Under the pieces are notes generated by a model. That model saw only the letters and a program-made list of their open reading frames with translations. It had not been told where the DNA came from and ran no database searches. Position numbers and translations under genes: made by a program. Positions 9,455 through 17,849 of a stretch of 30,237 nucleotides of DNA are shown here, in pieces (the stretch's first letter is position 1; the number at the start of each line of letters is the position of its first letter). Source of the DNA: an uncultured Pseudomonadota bacterium (GTDB lineage Bacteria > Pseudomonadota > Gammaproteobacteria > Burkholderiales > SG8-39). The DNA lies in NCBI GenBank assembly GCA_903909415.1, contig CAIVVS010000226.1, positions 1 to 30,237 of the forward strand, given 5' to 3'.

Positions 9455-9886
9455 ATGGTCACCGTACGCGTTCTGGATTGGGACTCGGCCTTGCCGCTGG
9501 CGCGGCCGGTGCGCTTCGAGGTGTTCGTGCGCGAGCAGGGTGTCCCTGTGGAACTGGAATGGGACGAGTTCGACGCGTCCAGCGACCATGCGATCGCGGG
9601 CGATGAAGGCGGCACGGTGGTGGGCACGGCGCGGCTGGTACCGGCGGGCGCGGGCGAATTCCGCATCGGGCGCATGGCGGTGCTGGCGGCTCACCGCGGT
9701 CAGGGCGTGGGCGCGGCCCTGCTGGAGGCGATGCTGCGGCGGGCGCGCGAGCGCGGCGCGCGGCTGGTCGTGCTGCATGCCCAGTTGCATGCGGCGGACT
9801 TCTACCGCCGCTTCGGCTTTGCGCCGCATGGCGCGCAGTTCGAGGAAGCCGGCATCCCGCATGTGGAGATGCGACTGGCGCTTTGA
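9455..9886 (+). CDS. GNAT family N-acetyltransferase (YjcF/ElaA-like)
   Basis: The 143-residue protein has the acetyl-CoA pyrophosphate loop RGQGVG at 81-86 after a strand ending in MAVLAAH, and the N-terminal R-FEVFVREQGVP-(x)n-D pattern typical of YjcF/ElaA-like GNAT proteins. The C-terminal AADFYRRFGFAPHGAQFEE is the usual GNAT end with the FYRRFGF motif. The acceptor substrate is unknown. The frame is open 144 bases further upstream, into the divergent gene, but the domain begins right after the ATG at 9455, which follows a TATAAT by only ten bases; the mRNA would be leaderless or nearly so and no ribosome binding site is seen. It converges on the NRDE gene with a 15-base gap. Confidence 0.88.
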   Translation: MVTVRVLDWDSALPLARPVRFEVFVREQGVPVELEWDEFDASSDHAIAGDEGGTVVGTARLVPAGAGEFRIGRMAVLAAHRGQGVGAALLEAMLRRARERGARLVVLHAQLHAADFYRRFGFAPHGAQFEEAGIPHVEMRLAL

Positions 9887-9901
9887 GTGCGCGGTCGGGG
9901 G

Positions 9902-10681
9902 TCAGCCCGCGGAAGCGAACTCGAACCTGACCGTCTCGCCGATGCTTCCGTCCGGGTTGAACGTGCGCTCGGCGAACTCGCCGCGCCCGTCGGCATCCAT
10001 TCGGATGAAAGTGGAGCAGCGCGTGCCATAGGTCGCGCCGCGCAGCGGATCCGACGGGATGCGCAGCGACGAGAGCCAACGCTCCCGTTCCGGGCCGACG
10101 CCGGTATCGGGCAATGCCGCATCGGGCGCGGGCGTGGTGTCGTCCAGCAGCGTGAGGCCTGCCTCGGCGTCGACCTTGCCGTCCAGCAGGCGCGCGAGGC
10201 GGGCGCGTCCCTCGACGACCTTGGGCCAAGGCGTATCGAGCAACTGGTTGGACAGGCCATGTACGCCGGGCGATACCCATTCGTGCGGACCGCCGCGGTT
10301 GGACAGGAAGCCCATTTGGTCGCGCGTCGCGACGAGCAGGCCGAACCCGTTGTAGCGGTCGGCCCCGCGCGCGAGCCCGGCGAGGTGGGCCTGCGGCGTG
10401 TCGTTTCCGCGAAGAAAGTCCGCCACCAGCGCGCCGCGGCTGGGCGCACCTGCGCGCACGTCGGCCGGGTTGCGGTAGTTGGTCAGCGCTGCGAACCTCC
10501 CCTGCCGGGTGACGCCCAGCCAGGTGCCGCCGGCATCCAGGTCACGGCCTGCGAGGACATCCGGTGAGTCGGCCCAGAACGCGGCGGGCGCGGCCGGCCG
10601 CGCGAAGAATTCGTCGCGATTGGCGCACACCACCAGCGGCCAGCGCGGATGCGCGCGCCAGGCGATGAGGATCAGGCACAT
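9902..10681 (-). CDS. NRDE (TANGO2-like) family protein
   Basis: The 259-residue protein begins MCLILIAWRAHPRWPLVVCANRD-EFF, the diagnostic start of the NRDE/TANGO2 family, with the name-giving NRDE at residues 21-24, followed by AGRDLDAGGTWLGV at about 44-57 and LTNYRNP at about 66-72. Cys2, exposed if Met1 is removed, is conserved in the family. TANGO2 homologues have been linked to haem or lipid handling in eukaryotes; the bacterial role is not settled. It is the last gene of a minus-strand run ygfZ, DUF4936, NRDE, 21 bases after the DUF4936 gene. Confidence 0.88.
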   Translation of the reverse strand: MCLILIAWRAHPRWPLVVCANRDEFFARPAAPAAFWADSPDVLAGRDLDAGGTWLGVTRQGRFAALTNYRNPADVRAGAPSRGALVADFLRGNDTPQAHLAGLARGADRYNGFGLLVATRDQMGFLSNRGGPHEWVSPGVHGLSNQLLDTPWPKVVEGRARLARLLDGKVDAEAGLTLLDDTTPAPDAALPDTGVGPERERWLSSLRIPSDPLRGATYGTRCSTFIRMDADGRGEFAERTFNPDGSIGETVRFEFASAG

Positions 10682-10702
10682 GGCGACGTGCTGCCGCTGC
10701 GA

Positions 10703-10996
10703 TCAGAGCGCCTTGAACACCTCGGTGTGGCGCCCGGTGCCTGCCTCGAGGAACTGCGTCGCGCCCAGCCGCGTGACGATGGCGTTCAGCGCCGCCTCGA
10801 ATGCGGCGGCATCGGGTACGCCGTCGTACACCTCCATCCAGGTGGTCGGCTTGTCGCGGCGGCGAAGCAGCTGGCCGGCCACGCCGGTGGCGGCCTTGAG
10901 CTCCGACTGCAGGCGTTCGGACAGGGCGCGCGCCTGCGCCTCGTTCTCGACCGGGACCTTGTAATAGACGTAGTAGTTCAGGGTGGACGAGGCCAT
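10703..10996 (-). CDS. DUF4936 family small protein
   Basis: A 97-residue cytoplasmic protein that fits DUF4936, a family I associate mainly with betaproteobacteria. It starts with strands LNYYVYYKVP, has a central amphipathic helix and the conserved TTWMEVYDGVPD stretch at about 51-62, consistent with a ferredoxin-like alpha-beta barrel. No function is known. Its ATG (10996-10994) abuts the ygfZ stop codon with no gap, so translation is probably coupled to the iron-sulfur maintenance protein YgfZ, and a link to that role is possible but not shown. Confidence 0.8.
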   Translation of the reverse strand: MASSTLNYYVYYKVPVENEAQARALSERLQSELKAATGVAGQLLRRRDKPTTWMEVYDGVPDAAAFEAALNAIVTRLGATQFLEAGTGRHTEVFKAL

Positions 10997-12025
10997 TCAG
11001 GCTACCTGGTAGGGAAGGTCGATGAATTCCAGCACCGGCCCGGCAGGGGAGCGCAGGCGCACCCGGGACGTTTCCTTGCTGGCCAGTTGCACCACCACCA
11101 GCGCCTCCCAGGCGCCGCCGGGCGCGGGCTGGGCCGAGAGCACCATGCCATTGGACTGGCCGTTGGTGTCGTCGCTGAACAGTTCATCGCCGGCCTGCGC
11201 GGCCTCGGACACGCGCGCGCGGAACATGCGGCGCTTGACCTTGCCCAGGTACTGGGTACGCGCGACGATCTCCTGCCCGGGATAGCAGCCCTTCTTGAAG
11301 GACACGCCGCCGATCAGCTCCAGGTTGGCCATCTGCGGCACGAACTGTTCCTGCACCGGCGCGGTGAGCATCGGCGTGCCGCTGCGGATGTCCATCCAGT
11401 CCCAGGCGGCGGCGCCGCCGGCCGCCAGCTGCGCGCGCAGGGACGCCCAGGCACGAATCGCAGCCGGGGCATCGTCGCAGGCGAGCAGGAAGCGGCCGTC
11501 GGCGAGCGAGACGATCGCGCCCAGGCCCGCCACCCGGAGCAGCGTGCCCGCAGGGGGCAGGGGTGCGGCCGCGAGGCCGGCGAGCGCCGCGGCCGCCTTG
11601 TCGCCACCCAGTCCCAGCAACACCGTCGCGTCGGACAGGTCCTCGGTCACCACCTTGGAGCGCATCACGTACATCTTCAGGCGCTTGGCGATTGCCGGCG
11701 CGATGGAACGCGACAGCAGCATGCTGTAGGCATCCCCTTCGCGCCACAGCAGGAAGGTCGCCAGCATGCGGCCCTTGGGCGTGCAGTACGAGCCCAGCGC
11801 GATGGCGCCATCGGCGATGGCCGCGACGTCGCAGGACACCTGTCCCTGCAGGAAGGCTTGCGCGTCGGCGCCCGAGAAACGGACCAGGCCGAAGTGCGAC
11901 AGGTCGGCGACGAGGCCGCTGCCGGTGGCAGCCAGCGCGTTGGCGGGGTCCGGAAAACCCACGCGGCCGTCGGCCTGCGCCGTGCCGCCCGCGGAGGTGA
12001 TGAAGGCTAGCCAGTCTGGATGCAT
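10997..12025 (-). CDS. ygfZ: Folate-binding protein YgfZ
   Basis: YgfZ is a folate-binding GcvT-like protein that helps build or repair certain iron-sulfur enzymes, such as MiaB. The signature KGCYPGQE lies at residues 245-252 with the conserved C247, followed by IVARTQYLGKVKRR. An N-terminal GcvT-like half has FLQGQVSCDV at about 58-67 and the YCTPKGRMLATF stretch at about 80-91. The frame is open to 12109, but the ATG at 12025 gives 342 residues, the usual length, and a TAGAAT -10 box on the minus strand at 12074-12069 would place the transcript start downstream of the longer start; 12025 was therefore chosen. First gene of the ygfZ-DUF4936-NRDE unit. Confidence 0.93.
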   Translation of the reverse strand: MHPDWLAFITSAGGTAQADGRVGFPDPANALAATGSGLVADLSHFGLVRFSGADAQAFLQGQVSCDVAAIADGAIALGSYCTPKGRMLATFLLWREGDAYSMLLSRSIAPAIAKRLKMYVMRSKVVTEDLSDATVLLGLGGDKAAAALAGLAAAPLPPAGTLLRVAGLGAIVSLADGRFLLACDDAPAAIRAWASLRAQLAAGGAAAWDWMDIRSGTPMLTAPVQEQFVPQMANLELIGGVSFKKGCYPGQEIVARTQYLGKVKRRMFRARVSEAAQAGDELFSDDTNGQSNGMVLSAQPAPGGAWEALVVVQLASKETSRVRLRSPAGPVLEFIDLPYQVA

Positions 12026-12068
12026 GGTGGGAACCCTGACGCTATGGCGCGTGGCGTGGTGAGACAGG

Positions 12069-12074
12069 ATTCTA
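12069..12074 (-). promoter_or_regulatory. Candidate -10 box for ygfZ
   Basis: Minus-strand TAGAAT, five of six matches to the sigma-70 consensus, 43 bases upstream of the ygfZ ATG. No -35 element is recognisable at the expected distance. Confidence 0.35.
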
Positions 12075-12324
12075 CCGTGGCGATCCGGGCGGTCCGGCCC
12101 TGCGGTCAACAGGGTCGGGGCCGCATGCGCATCCCCGCCTGCCCGGACCGCGGCCGCTCAGCGGAAGGGGGCGAGTCCGGCCACGCTGCTGGCGTCCAGC
12201 GTGACGCCGTCGGCTCCGGGAGTCGGGCGCACCGGGTTGGCAAGCCAAGGTCCGACCGCGCGCGCTGCGTCCCGGCCCCGATACGTTCGGGCTTGAAGGG
12301 CGGGGACCGGGATTCCTTCGAGGG

Positions 12325-12330
12325 CATAAT
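12325..12330 (+). promoter_or_regulatory. Candidate -10 box for the mltG operon
   Basis: CATAAT, five of six matches to TATAAT, 61 bases before the mltG start. A TTGAAG at 12293-12298 is too far away (26-base spacer) to be a normal -35 partner. Confidence 0.35.
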
Positions 12331-12391
12331 CCGGCTTTGATCCAGGGAAGCGGCCCGGCGCCGCCCCTGCCTTCGATGGAAACCTGACGCC

Positions 12392-13423
12392 GTGCTCCGA
12401 TCCCTTATCCGCGCCAGTGCCTTGGTCCTGGCTGCCGCGCTGGGATGCCTGTCCTGGATGGCCTGGTTCGCGCTGTCGCCCCTGGCGGTATCGGCCACGC
12501 CGCTGGATTTCTCCATCCGCGCCGGCAGTTCGCTGCGCAGCGCCTCCCGCCAGATCCAGGCCGCCGGCGTGGACATGCATGCCTGGCAGTTCGAACTGCT
12601 GGGGCGCATCGCGGGGCGCGATGCCGCCATCAAGGCAGGCAGCTACGAGATCGGCCAGGGCACGACCGCGTGGGCGTTGCTGCAGAAGGTCACGCAGGGC
12701 GAGTTCTCGCAGGCGGAGGTCACCTTCATCGAGGGCTGGACCTTCCGGCAGGTGCGTGCCGCGCTGGATGCGCATCCTTCCGTGAAGCATGACACCGCGG
12801 GACTGGACGAGGCGACGATCATGCAGCGCCTGTCGGCCGCGGCACCCGGGAGCGCGGGTTCCGGCGGCAATGCCGCCCACGCAGCCGAAGGGCGCTTCTT
12901 CCCGGACACCTACCTGTTCGGCAAGGGCGAGAGCGACCTGTCCATCCTGCGCCGCGCGCTGCATGCCATGGATGCGGCGCTACAATCCGCCTGGTCTGCC
13001 CGCGCCGGCGACCTGCCGCTCGCGACTCCCTACGAAGCCCTGATCCTGGCCTCCATCATCGAAAAGGAAACCGGTGCGCCGCGCGACCGTGAACTCATCG
13101 CCAGCGTATTCGCCAACCGGTTGCGCATCGGCATGTGGCTGCAGACCGACCCCACCGTGATCTACGGGCTGGGCGAGCGCTTCGACGGCAACCTGCGCCG
13201 GCGCGACCTGGTGGCGGACACGCCGCACAACACCTACACGCGCGAGGGCCTGCCGCCCACGCCGATCGCGATGCCGGGGGCAGCCTCGCTGCGCGCGGCA
13301 ACCCAGCCGGCGAAGAGCGATTTCCTCTATTTCGTGGCGCGCGGCGACGGCAGCAGCGAGTTTTCGCGCACGCTGGAGGCGCACAACCGCGCCGTGAGCA
13401 AATACCAGCGCGGAGGACGGTAG
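12392..13423 (+). CDS. mltG: Endolytic murein transglycosylase MltG (YceG)
   Basis: MltG cuts nascent glycan strands at the inner membrane and so sets glycan length in peptidoglycan synthesis. The 343-residue protein has an N-terminal membrane anchor at about residues 8-28, then a LysM-like region and the YceG catalytic domain: [12 protein letters not shown] at about 115-126, FFPDTYLF near 170, the catalytic glutamate E224 in [27 protein letters not shown] after it, and [20 protein letters not shown] is the likely start; the hydrophobic anchor follows directly and no better upstream start is in frame. First gene of the operon; its stop lies two bases before the tmk ATG. Confidence 0.94.
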   Translation: MLRSLIRASALVLAAALGCLSWMAWFALSPLAVSATPLDFSIRAGSSLRSASRQIQAAGVDMHAWQFELLGRIAGRDAAIKAGSYEIGQGTTAWALLQKVTQGEFSQAEVTFIEGWTFRQVRAALDAHPSVKHDTAGLDEATIMQRLSAAAPGSAGSGGNAAHAAEGRFFPDTYLFGKGESDLSILRRALHAMDAALQSAWSARAGDLPLATPYEALILASIIEKETGAPRDRELIASVFANRLRIGMWLQTDPTVIYGLGERFDGNLRRRDLVADTPHNTYTREGLPPTPIAMPGAASLRAATQPAKSDFLYFVARGDGSSEFSRTLEAHNRAVSKYQRGGR

Positions 13424-13425
13424 CC

Positions 13426-14058
13426 ATGGCCCAGGACACACCACGCGGACGTTTCATCACCCTGGAAGGGGTGGACGGCGCCGGCAAGAGCACCCAGGTC
13501 GCCTGGCTGGCCGAGCGCCTGCGCCAGGCCGGCAAGGACGTGGTACTCACCCGGGAACCGGGCGGCACGCCGCTGGGCGAGCGGCTGCGCGAACTGATCC
13601 TGAACGAGCCCATGCACCTGGAAACCGAGGCGCTGCTGGTATTCGCGGCACGCCGCGAGCACCTGGCGCAGGTGATCCTGCCGGCCCTGGCGGCCGGACG
13701 CTGGGTGGTGTCCGACCGCTTCACCGACGCAACCTACGCCTACCAGGGCGGGGGGCGGGGCCTGGGGGAGGGCCGGATCGCGATCCTGGAACGCTGGGTG
13801 CAGGCCAGCCTGCAACCCGACCTCACCCTGGTATTCGATGTCCCGATCGAGGTCGCCCGGCAGCGGCTGGAGGGTTCGGCGGCCGCGCTGGACCGCTTCG
13901 AGCGCGAGCAGGGGCCGTTTTTCCAGCGGGTGCGCAATGCCTATCTCTCCCGCGCTGCAGCATCGAACGGCCGCATGATAGTGATCGACAGCAACCGGCC
14001 CCCGGAACTGATCAAGAATGAACTTGAAGAAATAGTGCAAAGGCTTTGTTCCAAATGA
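13426..14058 (+). CDS. tmk: Thymidylate kinase
   Basis: Tmk phosphorylates dTMP to dTDP. The 210-residue protein has the P-loop GVDGAGKST at 15-23, the [10 protein letters not shown] stretch (DRX/ERX region) near 45-54 and [16 protein letters not shown] at about 98-113, all typical of bacterial thymidylate kinases. The frame is open much further upstream inside mltG, but GGAGGA at 13412-13417 sits eight bases before the ATG at 13426 and this gives the normal length. The stop overlaps the holB start as ATGA (14055-14058). Confidence 0.96.
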   Translation: MAQDTPRGRFITLEGVDGAGKSTQVAWLAERLRQAGKDVVLTREPGGTPLGERLRELILNEPMHLETEALLVFAARREHLAQVILPALAAGRWVVSDRFTDATYAYQGGGRGLGEGRIAILERWVQASLQPDLTLVFDVPIEVARQRLEGSAAALDRFEREQGPFFQRVRNAYLSRAAASNGRMIVIDSNRPPELIKNELEEIVQRLCSK

Positions 14059-15092
14059 TATTTCCTTGGCAGGCTACGCATTGGGAGCAGCTCGCCGCAC
14101 GCTTGGACCGCTTGCCCCACGCCTTGCTGATCCAGGCCCGTCCGGGGGTGGGCGCGGTCGAGTTCGGGCGCTACCTTGCCCAGACCCTCCTGTGCGAAAA
14201 CCGCCAGACGGGCGGTTTCGCCTGCGGCGCCTGCCAGGCCTGCAACTGGTTCAGCCAGGGGAATCACCCGGACTTCCGGCTGGTCGTGCCCGAGGCGCTG
14301 GCCCCGGAAGCCGCCGGGGGGGACGGGGAGGACGCACCGGCGCCGTCCAAGGAAAAGAAGAAGAGCGAACAGATCCGGATCGACCAGGTGCGTGAACTGC
14401 AGGGTTTTCTGTCGGTCGGCACCCACCGGGCGGGATCGCGGGTGGTGCTCCTGTATCCGGCGGAAACCATGAACAACGCGACCCAGAATGCGCTGCTCAA
14501 GAGCCTGGAGGAGCCGCCCCGGGACACGGTCTTCGTGCTCGTCACCACCCGGGTCGAGCGCCTGCTGCCGACGATCCGCAGCCGCTGCCAGCGCATCGAC
14601 CTGCCGGTGCCGCCGGCAGCCGCCAGCCTCGCGTGGCTGAAATCGCAGCAGGTGGCCCAGCCGGAGGCCGCGCTGGCGGCTGCGGGTGGTGCCCCGCTGG
14701 CCGCGCTGGAGGCGGGCGAGTCCGAGCTGCTGCGCGACGGACTGGTCCGCGCGCTGGCCGATTCGCGCTTCGACCCCATGTCTGCCGCGGACATCGCCCA
14801 GAAGGCACCTCCGGCGCAGGCGGTGCGCTGGGTGCAGCGCTGGACCTATGACCTGCTGTCGGTGCGCCAGTCCGGGCGCGCCCGTTACCACCTCGCGCAG
14901 GCGGCTGCGCTCAAGGCGCTGGCCGCCCGTTGCGACGAGCAGGAACTGACCCGCTTTTTCCGCCGCCTGACCGGGTTTGCGCGGTTGGCCGAGCATCCCC
15001 TGAACGCGCGCCTGTTCGTCGAGGACATGCTGCTGCAGTACGCGGCGCTGCTGCGCGGCGAGCGCTGGGCCGCGGCGCCGGGGACGAACTGA
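14055..15092 (+). CDS. holB: DNA polymerase III subunit delta'
   Basis: Delta' is a clamp-loader subunit that helps place the sliding clamp on DNA. The 345-residue protein shows the zinc module C47-x9-C57-x2-C60-x2-C63 followed by HPDF, a degenerate P-loop ([11 protein letters not shown], no Lys-Ser/Thr) as expected of the non-ATPase delta' subunit, [11 protein letters not shown], and RSRCQ, the SRC motif that serves neighbouring ATP sites. A TTG at 14046 would add three residues; ATG 14055 was preferred because it forms the ATGA junction with tmk. An insertion of acidic and lysine-rich residues (about 90-112, including SKEKKKSEQ) separates HPDF from the IRIDQVREL stretch. The stop overlaps the tatD start by one base. 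Confidence 0.93.
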   Translation: MIFPWQATHWEQLAARLDRLPHALLIQARPGVGAVEFGRYLAQTLLCENRQTGGFACGACQACNWFSQGNHPDFRLVVPEALAPEAAGGDGEDAPAPSKEKKKSEQIRIDQVRELQGFLSVGTHRAGSRVVLLYPAETMNNATQNALLKSLEEPPRDTVFVLVTTRVERLLPTIRSRCQRIDLPVPPAAASLAWLKSQQVAQPEAALAAAGGAPLAALEAGESELLRDGLVRALADSRFDPMSAADIAQKAPPAQAVRWVQRWTYDLLSVRQSGRARYHLAQAAALKALAARCDEQELTRFFRRLTGFARLAEHPLNARLFVEDMLLQYAALLRGERWAAAPGTN

Positions 15093-15868
15093 TGCTGGTC
15101 GATTCGCACTGCCACCTGGACTTCGACGATTACGACGGCCGGATGGACGAGATCCGGGCCACGATGGCCGCCAACGGCGTGAGCCACGCGATGTGCATCA
15201 GTGTGAACCTGCGGGACTGGCCCAAGGTCATCGCACTGGCGGATACCTACGGGAACTTCTACGCCACGGTCGGGGTGCATCCCGACCACGACCCGGGCGA
15301 AGAGGTCCTGACCGAGGCCGACCTGACCAGCCGCGCCGCCCACCCCAAGCTCCTGGCCATCGGGGAAACCGGTTTGGACTATTTTCGGCTCAAGGGTGAC
15401 CTGGAATGGCAGCGGGAGCGCTTTCGCACCCATATACGGGCCGCCAGGACCTGCGGCAAGCCGCTGGTGATCCATACCCGCGAGGCAGCCGAAGACACGC
15501 TGCGACTGATGCGCGAGGAAGGGGCGGGGGAGGTCGGTGGGGTGCTGCACTGCTTTACCGAGACCGAGGCGGTGGCGCGCGCCGCACTGGACCTGGGATT
15601 CCTGATCTCGTTTTCCGGCATCGTGACCTTCAAGAATGCGGCCAGCCTGCGCGAGGTCGCCCGGCTGGTGCCGGCTGACCGCCTGATGGTGGAAACCGAT
15701 TCCCCCTACCTGGCGCCGGTACCGCACCGCGGCAAGGTCAACCAACCCGGCTGGGTCCGGCATGTGGCGGAGACCGTTGCCGAGGTGCGCGGTGAAACCC
15801 TGGAGCAGGTCGCGGCGATGTCCACGGCCAACTTCCAGCGCGTTTTCAAACCTCCAGTAGTTTCTTGA
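15092..15868 (+). CDS. tatD: TatD family metal-dependent hydrolase (DNase)
   Basis: The 258-residue protein is a TIM-barrel TatD enzyme, a family with 3'-5' exonuclease activity on damaged DNA. Metal ligands are visible in order: H6 and H8 in DSHCHLD, the VGVHPDHD stretch, E in IGETGLDYF, H in VIHTREA, H in LHCFTE and D in VETDSPYLAP. The ATG at 15092 overlaps the holB stop (TGATG) and begins the conserved SHCHLD region directly, so the longer open frame was not used. In many gamma- and betaproteobacteria a PilZ-domain gene lies between holB and tatD; here there is no room for it. Confidence 0.94.
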   Translation: MLVDSHCHLDFDDYDGRMDEIRATMAANGVSHAMCISVNLRDWPKVIALADTYGNFYATVGVHPDHDPGEEVLTEADLTSRAAHPKLLAIGETGLDYFRLKGDLEWQRERFRTHIRAARTCGKPLVIHTREAAEDTLRLMREEGAGEVGGVLHCFTETEAVARAALDLGFLISFSGIVTFKNAASLREVARLVPADRLMVETDSPYLAPVPHRGKVNQPGWVRHVAETVAEVRGETLEQVAAMSTANFQRVFKPPVVS

Positions 15869-15884
15869 AATTACCGATAAAACA

Positions 15885-16532
15885 ATGATTATAAAATTAT
15901 TTATTTGTGTACTCCTCCTGTTCCAAGGCGCAGCCGTCCTGGCGCAGGCACCCGGCCAGACCACGGTGGACGACGTCATCAAGGCAGCCCGGATGGGCGA
16001 CACCGAGGCCGTCAAGGCCATGGTGGGCAAGGGGCTGGACGCGGATACCACCGACCGCAACGGGACGAGCCTGTTGATGGTGGCGGCCTGGGAGGGCAAC
16101 CTGGACCTCGTGAACTGGCTGGTCCAGCAGAAGGCCCGGGTGAACAAGCGCAACAACCTGGGCGAGACCCCGATCATGTACGCCGCGCTGAAAGGCCGGT
16201 TGGAAGTGGCCAGGCTCCTGTTCGCGGCCGGCGCGGAAATCAACCAGGCCGGGTGGGCGCCCATCCACTACTGCGCGTTCGAAGGGCGCCTGGAACTGTG
16301 CCGGTTCCTGCTCGAGCGCAAGGCCGAGGCCGATGCGCTGGCGCCCAACCAGGCGAGCGCGCTGATGCTGGCGGCCCGCGGCGGGCACGCGCCGGTGGTG
16401 CGCCTGCTGCTGGATGCCAAGGCGGACCCCGCACGCCGCACGGCGGATGGGGCGACGGCCCTGTCATGGGCGACCAAGGGCGGGCATGGCGACGTGGTGA
16501 AGCTGTTGCGGGATGCGGGCGTCACCGAATGA
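15885..16532 (+). CDS. Exported ankyrin-repeat protein
   Basis: The 215-residue protein starts with a Sec-type signal peptide (MIIKLFICVLLLF core, cleavage likely after AVLA at about residue 20), so it should act in the periplasm. The rest is about five ankyrin repeats, each with the G-T/x-(A/P)-L-M-x-A-A pattern (for example NGTSLLMVAAWEGNLDLVNW and ETPIMYAALKGRLEVARLL), ending in ATALSWATKGGHGDVVKLL. Ankyrin repeats bind proteins; no catalytic domain is present. It lies 16 bases after tatD, probably as the last gene of the mltG operon. The start region is strikingly AT-rich (15869-15910) compared with the surroundings and lacks a clear ribosome binding site. Confidence 0.88.
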   Translation: MIIKLFICVLLLFQGAAVLAQAPGQTTVDDVIKAARMGDTEAVKAMVGKGLDADTTDRNGTSLLMVAAWEGNLDLVNWLVQQKARVNKRNNLGETPIMYAALKGRLEVARLLFAAGAEINQAGWAPIHYCAFEGRLELCRFLLERKAEADALAPNQASALMLAARGGHAPVVRLLLDAKADPARRTADGATALSWATKGGHGDVVKLLRDAGVTE

Positions 16533-16568
16533 AGGCTGCGGCCCGCGCAAGCCGCCCGACAACGACCC

Positions 16569-16582
16569 CCGGTCCGAACCGG
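16569..16582. repeat. Small inverted repeat between convergent genes
   Basis: CCGGT (16569-16573) and ACCGG (16578-16582) can form a 5-bp stem with a 4-base loop in the 84-bp gap between the ankyrin gene and the convergent CoA-transferase gene. No T-run on either strand, so terminator function is doubtful. Confidence 0.2.
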
Positions 16583-16616
16583 CGATTCAGCGCTGCCCCG
16601 GGGTGATCCGGGCGTC

Positions 16617-17804
16617 CTAGATCACGCCCTGTGATCGCAATTGCTCGATTTCCGAATCGCTGTAGCCGATGGCATTCAGCGTCTGGAGGTTGTGTTCCCC
16701 AAGGGATGGGGGGCGGGCAGGTTCGACAACGGGCGTGGCGCTCAGGCTGACCCCGTTCCGCACGAAGTGCACCCTCTCCCCGTTGGGGCCGTCTGCCTGG
16801 ACGAGGCGCTTCAGGAACTCGACCTGGGGATCGACCAACACCTCGTCTATCCGCTTGATGGGTGCGCAGGGCACGTCGTTCTCGCTGAACCTGGCGATCC
16901 AGTGGTCCCGGGTATTGGTGCTGATGGTGTCCTTCAGGATCGCTTCCAGCTGGACGTAGTTCTCCTCGCGCGAGTGGCCCTCCTTGAACCGGGGGTCCTC
17001 GCGCAGGTCCAGCCTGCCGATGGCTTGCGTGAGTCCTTCCCAGAACTTCCGCGGGTGGGACAGGTGCACGACGAATGGCAGGCCGTCACCGGAAATGAAT
17101 GCGTAGATCTGCGCCTGGTGCAGGCGACTGACCATGTTGGGGACATCCTTCGCGCCCAGGTCCAGGTACTGGGTGATGCTGAATCCGATGAAGCTCATCG
17201 TCGCTTCGAGCAGCGAGGTCTCCACCTTCTGGCCCTTGCCGGTTCGCTCCCGGGCCATCAGCGCGCCCAGGATGCCGTAGCAGCCGTAGAGTCCGCCGAG
17301 GTGGTCCGAGAACGGCGCTCCCGGGCCCCGTGGCTCGGCCAGGTTCGTGAGCAGGCTGAGCAGGCCGCTGAGTGACTGGCCGATCGTGTCGTAGCCGGGC
17401 TTGCTGCTGTACGGGCCCTGCTGCCCGAAGGCAGAAATCGAGCAGTAGACGATGCGCGGGTTCTTCGCTGAAACCGGTCCGTATCCGATGCCCAGTCGAT
17501 CGACCACGCCCGGACGGAAGTTCTCGACCACCACATCGGCGGTATCAACGAGCTTCCAGAATATGTCCTTGCCTTCGGGACTGGCGAGGTTGAGTGTCAT
17601 GCTCTGCTTGTTGCGGTTGAATCCGCGGAACAACGGGCTGTAGAGCGACGAGTTCTTGTCGGCGGAACGGAACGTGTCTCCCTTGCCAGGCTGCTCGATC
17701 TTGAGGACCTCCGCCCCGAGGTCCCCGAGCAACATGGTTGCAAACGGGCCCGCGATGTAGCTGGTGAGGTCCAGTACCTTGATTCCCTTGAGTGCGCCGT
17801 CCAT
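16617..17804 (-). CDS. Class III CoA-transferase (CaiB/BaiF family)
   Basis: Family III CoA-transferases move CoA between carboxylic acids through a single aspartyl-CoA intermediate. The 395-residue protein has the standard start LDLTSYIAGPFATMLLGDLG and AEVLKIEQPGKGD, the VVVENFRPG stretch at about 91-99, and the catalytic aspartate D167 in FSDHLGGLYG, the position of Asp169 in formyl-CoA transferase. Length is normal. CGGAGA lies just before the ATG on the minus strand. It follows the amidohydrolase gene by 45 bases on the same strand, so the two probably form an operon: a product acid of C-N bond hydrolysis could be activated by this enzyme. Donor and acceptor cannot be read from sequence. 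Confidence 0.92.
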   Translation of the reverse strand: MDGALKGIKVLDLTSYIAGPFATMLLGDLGAEVLKIEQPGKGDTFRSADKNSSLYSPLFRGFNRNKQSMTLNLASPEGKDIFWKLVDTADVVVENFRPGVVDRLGIGYGPVSAKNPRIVYCSISAFGQQGPYSSKPGYDTIGQSLSGLLSLLTNLAEPRGPGAPFSDHLGGLYGCYGILGALMARERTGKGQKVETSLLEATMSFIGFSITQYLDLGAKDVPNMVSRLHQAQIYAFISGDGLPFVVHLSHPRKFWEGLTQAIGRLDLREDPRFKEGHSREENYVQLEAILKDTISTNTRDHWIARFSENDVPCAPIKRIDEVLVDPQVEFLKRLVQADGPNGERVHFVRNGVSLSATPVVEPARPPSLGEHNLQTLNAIGYSDSEIEQLRSQGVI

Positions 17805-17849
17805 TCTCCGCTCCAGTGCCTGTTTCGATTCGTTGGTAATGCGCGTCGA

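Larger units (their letters stand above)
12026..12391. other. 366-bp gap between divergent ygfZ and mltG
   Basis: No credible gene lies here; the open frames in it are overlapping GC-rich frames without motifs. It should hold the divergent promoters for the minus-strand ygfZ unit and the plus-strand mltG-tmk-holB-tatD operon. Candidate -10 boxes are listed separately. No strong inverted repeat was noticed. Confidence 0.6.

Noticed and set aside
10649..12010. A 453-codon plus-strand open frame opposite DUF4936 and ygfZ
   Set aside because: The minus-strand genes have family signatures (KGCYPGQE in YgfZ); the plus frame has no motif.
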